A stretch of DNA of 64,000 nucleotides from contig CM068583.1 of the NCBI GenBank assembly GCA_035048485.1, forward strand, positions 66,897,306 to 66,961,305. Reading direction: 5' to 3'. This document shows positions 25,901 to 36,738 of the stretch, piece by piece (position 1 is the first letter of the stretch; every line of letters starts with the position of its first letter). Position numbers and translations under genes: made by a program. Below the pieces are notes generated by a model that was not told the DNA's origin, ran no database searches, and worked only from the letters and a program-made list of their open reading frames with translations. The DNA comes from Pteria penguin. Taxonomy: Eukaryota; Mollusca; Bivalvia; Pterioida; Pteriidae.

Positions 25901-28900
25901 CCATTGTATGTAACTACCGTTGCATGAACGTTTTGCGGTTCGGTGTTTGTATCACTCCCGCTGCATAAGCCATTTCCGTTCCGTGCCTACTCCCGCCACG
26001 TACGCTGTTTCCCTTTCGTTGTCCGTGTCACTCGCGCCAAATGCACTGTTTCCGATCCGTTATCCATGTCGTTCTGTGTACTCTTTGCTGTTCGTCGTTC
26101 GTGTTGCTACTGGTTGTATGATTTGTTCGGTGTCCGTTATCCTTTTCGCTTTCTATTACAATATCTTTCTTTTTAAAAACGTTTCAACGTAAACTATAAC
26201 TTACATATATTTTATATTATATATATATTTGTAGTCATGAATACAGTACATTACGCTGCAATACATATGTTTATATATATGTATATATATATATATGCTT
26301 CAAATTCCCATTATATACATGTGTTATAGAACAACACAATAATTTTATGCACCATATTAACCAAAAAAATCTTTTCAGAGACTTCACGGTATCAACAAAG
26401 GTAAATGTGGTGTATGTGGAGATCCATATGATGCTATCAGAAAGCAGAACGAGGCTGGGGGCAGATACTTCTCCGGAATCATAGTCCGAAGATATTACCA
26501 TGGAGACGACTACATCAACGTCACCATAGATGTCCAATCCAATATCAAAGGCTACTTTGAATTTAACGTATGTCCTTTAAACAATGCAAACGAATACGTG
26601 ACACCGGAATGTTTAGACAAGTTCCCCATGACTATTAAGGGTCATGGTCAAAGATTTGTACCAAATGCAAGTCAGAAACATAAACTAAAGCTGAAGATCC
26701 CAGTGGATCTGTTCTGTAAGAGATGTGTCCTTCGCTGGAAGTGGATAGGAGGTAAGATAAGATACGGGCATGTAGTATTACGCAACGTAATTAATATTAC
26801 ATCATATTGGTACAGCGGAGAATCTCTTCAAATAAATGCATCAAGCGGTTTAATCTGATTAAAACCAAAAATCATTATTCCGCTTCTCTATTTGTCTCAT
26901 TGCGATCTGGCGAAACCCCGTAAGGGGTCATGTTCTGGTGAACCCTGATCACGTGTCAGTTACTGAAACCGTTACTACCCATAGCCAATCAGTGACTCGG
27001 TTAGGCACGTTCAAGTCACGCAATTTGTAACAAACAAACACTAAAACTACCTTGTGAAATATGGTCCTTGGGCAACAGTTTGACTTCGGGTCCAACATAT
27101 CAACCACAGTTAATAACTATATACTATAACAGTTATAACAACATCAAACAATTATAGCAGCATCAAATAGTTATGGTTATAACAGTTATAAGTTATAGCA
27201 GCATCGAATACAATGTAGTTATAACTATAATAGTTATAGCATCATCAAACATTTATAACTTTAACAGTTACAGCATCAAACAGTTCTAACTATAACAGTT
27301 ATAAACAATATCAAACACTTCTATCTATAACAGTTATAACAGCAACAAACAATTATAACTATAACTGTTATAGCATCAAACAGTTCAAACTATAACAGTT
27401 ATAACAATATAAAACACTTCTAACTATAACAGTCATGGTAGCAACAAACAATTATTACTATAACAATTATAGCATCAAAAAGTTCTGATTATAATGGTTA
27501 GGATTCAAGAAATGATAAGAAATCCCCCGAAGGGAAGCATGAATTATATAAGTCACAAGAAACACTGAATTATAACTATGACAATTAGAACAGAATCAAA
27601 TAATTATAACTATAACAGGTTTAGCAGCATCAAACAATTATATCGGGACAACTTCCTAAAAAGGGCAAAAACAACACTAAGTCTTATTAAAAGGCATTAA
27701 CACTACAGAGCAAAATATAACATAAAAATATAACACAATGAAGAATAGTATACAGTAATAGTTCTACAGAACATAGTAATCTTGAGCCGAGTCACTCAAG
27801 TGTAAAATCAAGGTCAGATGCATCATCAGATGGATGCACATAAGGCATTATCCCAAGATGGACATAATGCAAATTTGGTAACTGTAGCACCTATACTTTC
27901 TCAGATACTGATATTCCCCAAACTACTTAACTGAATCACTCAGGCGGAAAAAGTAGGTCAGATGCATCATAGGATACATGCACTTATGTCAGCATTCCAA
28001 GTTAATCCGATGGTCCAAGTTTGGTAACTGTAGCAACTATTCTTTCTTCAATATTGAATTACCTTACACTACTTAACCGGGCCTCTCAAGCGGAAAATGT
28101 AAGTCTGATGCATAATCAATTGATGCGCTTAAATCAGGATCCCAAGATGAACCTATGGCGCAAACTACTTAATAGGACGCGGAGCCGAGGGTATATAGCA
28201 TAAGCTCATCTTCACTTCAAGGTGAGAACCAACTGGAATAATTATTTTCTTGAAACACAGGCACTGTGTTACATGAAGAGTGACTTTTTAAACTATCCCT
28301 CCCCCTCTTTTATATATCGTCTCGCTCCCTTTTCCCCTAAGGTAAGAAACGGCGGTCAGAATGCAGCCGCTTCAACCAGTATTTCTTAAATGTTCCGATG
28401 ATAATCAGAGGAAAATAAAGTGCCAACATGTAAAATAACGTCTATCCTTTTGATATCTGTCCTCAAAATGTCATTTAAGCATGTTTAAAAGCACCAACAA
28501 ACGCAAATTCGAACGACACAACTCGCGGACAGTTCCTCGCCAGCAATCTATTACAGGTTTATTTGCATAATAGGACTTTACCGTGTTTGCTTGAATAACA
28601 CTAGAGAGCAGTAGTTCAATGTATGGCTAAAACAAAATTAACATTAAATCTTTATTCCATTTTTATGGCTTTAATATTCCTTTTTCTCACGATCTTGACA
28701 ATCTTGTCATTATACCGATCTTGTCTTTTACACCCTGCCGATGTTGTATCAACATGGCGACTGGCGAGCAAACTGTCCGCGAGTTGTGGCGTTCGAATTT
28801 GCGTTTGTTGGTGCCTTTCAAATGCTTGAATGAACATGACAGATATCAAGAGGATAGACATTATTTTACATGTTGGTACTTTTATTTCCTCTGATTATCA

Positions 28901-31900
28901 TCGGAACTTGTAGGAAACACTGGTTGAAGCGGCGGTATTCTGACCGTCGTTTCTTATCTTGGGGGAAAGGGGAACGAGACGATATATAAAGGAGGGGGTT
29001 AGTTTTAACAAGGCACTCTTCATGTAACACGGTGCCTGTGCTTGAAAGGGCAATAATTCCTGTTCTATGGGGATGAATTATGACTAAAGTAAAACATTCC
29101 TCATAATAGAATAGAAAACAGAAGACATCTGACAAAGCTGTATGACACAAATCACCAAGGACATGCACACAAAACATGATAACAGAAGAATCTACACGGA
29201 AAAAACATTACAAAACTATTCAATTGTGCTGCGGTTACGATACCGACTTCGGACGGTCAATTGAGGTAACAAACGTCATTCAATTGGTGTGGTTAAACAG
29301 AATGGCACTATGCAGTATACCCTGGCATGGCCGAAAACGTACACAGTCATAATGCAGTATCCCTAGGCATGGCCGAACAAAATATCCGGAATACTGATTC
29401 TAATTAGATGGTATTTACAATAAAATGGGATCAAATGGCACAAACAATAAAATGGGATCAAATGGCAGTAACAATGAAACAAGATCAAATGGCACAAACA
29501 ATAAAATGGGATCAAATGGCAGTAACAATAAAACGTGGTCAAATGGCAATAACTATAAAATGGGATCAAATAACAATCACAACAAAATGGGATCAAATGG
29601 CATTCACAACAAAATGGGATCAAATACGAAAAAGTTTAACGTCATATGAAAGACCTCATAATAATGATAAATACTAAGTATCCCTTCAGTTTATACATTA
29701 TTAATAATACATTATACTACAATTTGTATATATAATTCTGATATGTTATGTATGATATGGACCATAATAATGAAACTCTCTGTCGGAGTGAACGATCCTG
29801 TCTATGTCAACCATCTGATAAAATCCAAGGCGAACAGAGAGGTTACCTCACAAGTTAAGGTTATATCATACTTATTCAGTTTTAGGATAGATTTGCTTCA
29901 AAACTGAACCAGTTTCTTTTTATAGTCTTTCATAGAGACTCATGGTGTCGTCTGATGTTGTAACCAAATGAAAATTTGAAGGGCTTTCAACTTCCTTGAT
30001 TGACTGATTCAAACATTTTTTCATTGCCATGTATAAGCAAACAAGAAATAACTCAATATTCTTCTTTTCTGGTGGATATTTTCTCTTTATATTTGAAATA
30101 GAATATATTGGATACATAATCACCTGAATAAAGCAAAGAAATTGAAACCTTACCTTGAACCTTTCTGTGAAAAGACATAGAAAATCAGTATTTTCAATAT
30201 TCCTGGCAATCCTGCAGCTTCATCAATGACTAAATTAGAGTTATCTTTCTTGTAATCAACTGCATTTGATTTTAGGAACCATTTAGTGCAGAGATGTAAA
30301 ACATTTTGCGAGCCGGTCCTTGTTTGTAAGGGGACTACCGTTTGATTCTGAGGTGGACTGGCACTTTTTGGAAATAAATATTCTGACCCGGAAAATGCTA
30401 AAAATAAAAAATCTGACTCGGACTGAGATGAAAATAAATATTCTGGTTACTAGACTGTACATATACCAGATCATGGCAATATAAAGCTGAATGATCAATA
30501 GAAAACATGATGGATTTTTTTCCGGGTGGCTTAGCTCGCCAGATTGCTCCCCATATAATATATGTGTATGTGTAATGTGTAGTAATATAACTGTGTAACT
30601 CATATTTCAGCAGAATTTATAGTTTTGGACAAATCATGTTATTCAATTAGTTCAACAAAACTTGATGGAATTTTGCTTTTAAAAAAATATATTTGTATGT
30701 CCATGTCCATTTCGAGGAACAGACAAGGGCTCTACCATCTGCTTTCTGAGAGATTTGCTCTTCAGATTCTTGTTCGGAATAGACTAAATAGTGTCATTCG
30801 CATAACATTACCGCCAAATTCCAATCCCTTTGCCAAACTTAACCTCGTGTTGTCCACCCCTCATTTATATGCCAGACACACCAATATTTTAATGTTAAAA
30901 AGTGACCAAAAGGGGTAATAATTGAATTCGTCTCGTCTTTCACCTCAGCACATATGCGAAGTTGATGTTTAAATTAAATCATGTGCAAAATTTATGGTGG
31001 CAATATTTGTTGACCGTGTTTCATACCTTTTAAGTTTCATTCAAATCAGTGCAACAGGACATTCGTCAAATGATTTTAACACATTTATTCAAATATAAAA
31101 TAAACACAAACATAACTTTAAAATGAGAAAAAAGTAAAACCAATAAAAATGTGCATCTTCCCTTAACACACAGGCACTGTGTTACATGAAGAGTGCCTTT
31201 TTAAAACTAATCCACCTCCTTTATATATATTGTCTCGTTCCCCTTTCCTCTGGGAACAAGACGATATATAAAGGAGGGGGGGGGGAGTTAGTTTTAAAAA
31301 GGCAATCTTCATGTAACACAGTGCCTGTGCGTAACAAACATGATAACAAAAGTAAAAAGAGTACCAAATGTGCCTATTATGTTCACCTTAAAAATAAAAA
31401 ACCATTGCACAATAATATTGAACAATGATTGTAGATAGCTATAAGTCTTTAGTTTCTTGAAAATTTAAAAAACATGTAAAATTGTACATGAGGAACATCT
31501 TTGCTTAATATCTACCAAGCTTTCTCAAATTTAATCTAGAAGTATTAAAGACAAAGTTAGAAATGTGAAATATCAATATATCCAAATTATTTATGAAATT
31601 GGTTTTTTTTTTTTGCATTAAAATAACATGGTTCAAAGTAAGCGAAAAACGAATAGAATATAATCACTCGGACAGAAAACTTCCTCCACACATCCTTCTA
31701 CAGTGATAAATGGACATTTCCCCCTTGATACAGAGACTGAGAGACACTACACACTTCACTATAGAAACTAGAAGTATAAAGACCCATGCAAATAAAGTAG
31801 TGTTTGCATATTATTTGTTGAATTTACCTTATATTAGAATGTGTTTGATCTACAAAATATAATTATAAAAGGATGGTTGTTAATGGCATATATTACAATG

Positions 31901-34900
31901 CAATTCTAACAAGTATTTACTGGCGACAAAAAAGTCAAGAAAATAAATAATCTGTCCTAGGATATTAAGGAAATAAATATTCTATCCTTCAAAGATCTGA
32001 AAATAAATAATCTGACTCGATCAAATTTGCCCCCCCCTCCCTTTCAGAATCAAATGGTCGTCCTCTAAATAACCTTAATATTCACGACAAATAAGATCAT
32101 TATACATCTTTAATCTATGTAATTTTGATGTAATCTACAGGTAATAACTGGGGAAAGTGTTCTGATGGTTTTGGTGGCCTTGGCTGTGGAGACCAAGAGG
32201 AATACTATAACTGTGCTGACATATCCATTTTATCCGCTTATGACAGACCGGGAACAAATAAAACAAAAGTTCCCCAGAACTTCTCACCCACGCCTTCGGC
32301 CATCACAAAGACCGTTCTAACAGTGGCTGCTACGACTATAGCAACGAAGGAGACCTTCACGTCAGATACTCCTGGCAATTCAACTGTATATATCACTCAC
32401 ATCGTAAATAAAGTCAGCAACACGACAGATGACTACATAATACCATCAAGTCAACAAACAGATCCAATAACCAATAAAGGCGGAGTCATCATTGAAGAAA
32501 GTAACAGACAACTCGATGCCAGAAAAATTTTGATAGTTAAAGCACCTAGAACTCAGGAAAAATTTGTAGATAATCTTGGATTTGGTTTCCATGGTCGACC
32601 TATCGTACAGCCCACACAAGACGAGAGACGAAATGTATATACATTTCAAAATGCCGATAGTGTAATGCAGTCCACCAGTGCGGGGGGTCAGGATATGGCA
32701 AACAAAATGCCCACCGCTTTGGAAACTCGTAGAGACAATGACATGAATGGACGCTACAATCTCATCCCACCACCTCCTGTAGGACTCAGTGTTCGTAATC
32801 CATGGAAATTCCCTCATCACAAAAATCATGTTCTAACTGCAGAGCATCGAAATATCGCCACAATTCCAGTGTCTAAGGCTGAATCCCCTTCGACATCACC
32901 TCTACCCGAGCGACTTGAATTAGCCAGAAATACACAAAGACATCACGTAACCACACCGTATTATGTACAAAATTCAAACGATCTACAAATTTCGGATAAA
33001 CCGTTCTTTCAAAGACAGGATTTGATGATAAAACCTGACAAATCACAAGTTGTCACAACAATGGCTTTGCCAAAGTCAGATTTCTATGAACTAGATAATT
33101 TAATGGCGAGCCAGCAGCCAACACAAACACAAGAATTAGTCATCAACAATAAGCGTATGCCTGTTGTCGCATCGAACACTCTAGGTAAATCAAATCATGA
33201 GGGGCCAAAGGAAGCCATGATGCTCACACGCAGTATGTATTGAATCCTTTGATGACGATAATATAAATGTCATTTTTCACATTTTGAATTGATTTTGGGG
33301 GTGGTAAATACAAAATGTATCAATTTTGTATTTACCAATCCTAAGTGCATTCGAAATTTTAAACGTGACGTAAAGACTACTTTAAAATTTCACATTTGGT
33401 AGAAATGTTTCTTGTAGGAAGGTGTGTGTATTGAGATATGTCCTTATTTGATCCTTAATTTCTACAGGCCTCTGTAAAAGAAGTTCATATCTGGAAGAAA
33501 TGTTCTTCTTGAAAAACTCAATGCAAGGTCAAACAATGTAGATCATTTAATGAAATAAATTAAATTCAATTAAAGTGAATAATTGGGTGCTTAGAGATAT
33601 TGAAGTGATATTTAGTGTATCTTATGACTTCCATATAGGGTAAACTTGATTTTACGCTACTAATATTATGCTCAAAGTTTAATATATCTAAGGCAATAAT
33701 GGAGGTGCGTTCTAACACCATGTCGGATGTAAATTGTATGACCATGTTGAAGGTTCATCTTATGGCCGTGTGCTGAGAACGTATTATGGCTAGGGGTAAT
33801 GTCATGTGGCCGCGTCGGAGGTACGTTCAATGGTTGTGTCGGAGGTACGTCCAATGGCCATAACAGAGATACGTCCTCTTATCATAAGGAGGTATGTCCT
33901 ATGTCCCTGTCGGAAGTACGTCCAATGGCCATAATGGAAATACGTCCTGTTATCATAGGGAGCTACGTCGAATGACCGTGTCGGATGTAAGTCCAGGGGC
34001 CATAATGGAGGCAGAGCCTGTTATCATAAGGAGGTACGTTCTATGGTCATGTCGGAGGTACGTCCCATGACCATAATGGAGATGCGTCTTGTTATCATAA
34101 GGAGGTACGTCCTATGACCGTGTCGGGGGTACGTCCAATGGCCATAATGGAGATACGACCTGTAATCATCAGGAGGTACGTCCTATGGCCATGTGGGAGG
34201 TACGTCCAATGGCTATAATGGAGATACGTCCTATGGTCATAAAGAGGTACTTGCTATGGCCATGTCGGAGGTACGTTCAGTGGCTGTAATGGAGATACGT
34301 CCTATGGTCATAAAGAGGTACGTGCTATGGCCATGTCGGAGGTACGTTCAGTGGCTGTAATGGAGATACGTCCTGTGGTCATAAAAAGGCACGTCCTATG
34401 GCCGTGTCGGAGGTGCGTCCAACGACCATAATGGAGATACGCCCTATGATCATAGGAGGTACGTCCTATGGCCGTGTCGGAGGTACGTCTTATGGCCATA
34501 ATGGAAATTTGTCCTTTTATCATAGGGAGGTACGTCCTATGGCCGTGTCGGAGGTACGTCCTATGGCCATAATGGAGATACGTCCTGGGATCATAATAAA
34601 GTACGTCCTATGGCCGTATCGGAGGTACGTCCTGTGGCCATAATGGACATACGTCAAGTGGTCATAGCGAGGTACGTCCAGTAGAGATAAGGAGGCACGT
34701 CCTATGGCCGTGTCGGAGGTATGTCAAGTGGCCATAATGGACATACGTCAAGTGGTCATAGGGAGGTACGTCTCATAGCCGTGTCGGAGGTACGTCTAAT
34801 GGTCATAATGGAGATCTGTCCTGTTATCATAAGGAGGTACATCCTAATGGTCATGTCGGACGTACAGCCAACGGCCATAATTGAGGTACGTCCGGTGATC

Positions 34901-36651
34901 ATAGAGAGGTATGTCCCACGGCCATACGGCTACAGAGGCATGTTCAATGGCCATAATGGAGATGCGCCCTCTAGTCATAAGAGGAACGTCCCATAGCCGT
35001 GTCGGAGGTACGTCCAATTGCCATAATGGTGATACCTCCTGTAATCATAAGGAGGTACGTCCTATGGCCGTGTCAGAGGTACGCCCTATGACCATAATGG
35101 AGGTACAACCTGTAATCATAAGGAGGTACAACCTATGACCGTGTCGGAGGTACGTCCAATGGCCATAATGGAGATACGTCCTGTGATCGTAGGGTGGTAC
35201 GTCCTATGGCCATGTCGGATGTATGTCCAGGGGGCGATAATGGAGGTTATTATATTATTATAGGGAGGTACATCCCGCAGCCGTGTCGGATGTACGTCTA
35301 ATGGCCATAATGGAAATATCATATGGTGATCATAAGGAGGTACGTCCTATGGCCGTGTCGGAGGTACGTCCTATGACCATAATGGAGATACCACCTGTAA
35401 TTATAAGGAGGTACAACCTATGAACAAAATGGAGGTATGTCCTGTGGTCATAAGAAGGCACGTCTTATGGCCGTATCGGAGGTATGTCCAACGGCCATAA
35501 TGGAGATACGCCCTGTGATCATAGGGAGGTACGTCCTATGGCCATAATGGAGGTACGTCTTGGGATCATAATAAAGTACGTCTTATGGCCGTATCGGCCA
35601 TAATGGATATACGTCAAGTGGTCATAACGAAGTACGTCTCATAGCCGTGTCGGAAGTACGTCCGATGGTCATAATGGAGATACGTCCGGTGATCATAAGG
35701 AGGTACGATCCACGGCCATAAGGCAACAGAGGCATGTCCAATAGCCATAATGGAGATACGCTTTTGGTCATAAGGAGTAACGACAAATAGCCGTGTCGTA
35801 GGTACGTCCATTGGCCATAATGGAGATACCTCCTGTGGTAATAAGGAGGTACATCCTATGGTTGTGACAGAGGTACGTCCTATGGCCATAATGGAGATAC
35901 GTTCTGTGATCATAAGGAGGCACATCCTATGGCCGTGTTGGAGGTACGTACTGTCATGAAGAAAAACTTTGTTTACTTAAAGTAATATTATTATTCATGA
36001 AATTCTTTATTAAAATAAAATTCATTAACAAATTTGATCTAAAAGGTACTTTAACTAAACGTCAATTTTGTACGCGTTAACACACAAGTTTCCTATTCAT
36101 GTTAAATACCATGTCCAAATTACACTTAATTAGGTAATAGGGCTCGAGCATAGAACGAGATTCTTGTTCTATGTACGAGTTATTCATACGTTAAACCCTC
36201 ACAGCCTTTTTCTTACATTTTCTATATCTAATTCGCGCCGTAAGGGACAAATGAAGCCCATCATGTTGGAAAACATGCTTTACTTTACCATTTTATTACC
36301 TTTATTTACTTCTTTGATAACTTATGGCAATATTAAATCATATCTGCGCCTCAAGAAATTGCGCAAAGCGTAAAAAATATAATATACTTTTTCTAAAAAT
36401 TATTGGTTGAAATAAGAAAAAGGGCGAGTCATGTAACCCAAATAAAACCGGGATCCGCGTCTATTTCGTTCTCTCATCTGCAGAACAGAATAAAGATTAG
36501 ACGTTTTATTTGATCTTTTTCTATTTCAATCAGGTAAATATGGTTATATTAATTTTAAATGTAAATTCTATATTTCTCATAATTTTTATTATCATATAAA
36601 CAAATCTAATTCAATGATAAAGATTATAAAAGTTCAAAACGAGCTATATAT

Positions 36652-36738
<87 letters not shown>

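Noticed and set aside
29363..29677. Three overlapping repeat-peptide frames (IKWDQMA, NKMGSNG, YCHLIPF types)
   Set aside because: Artefact of a 27-bp tandem repeat whose period is a multiple of three, lying inside intron 2.
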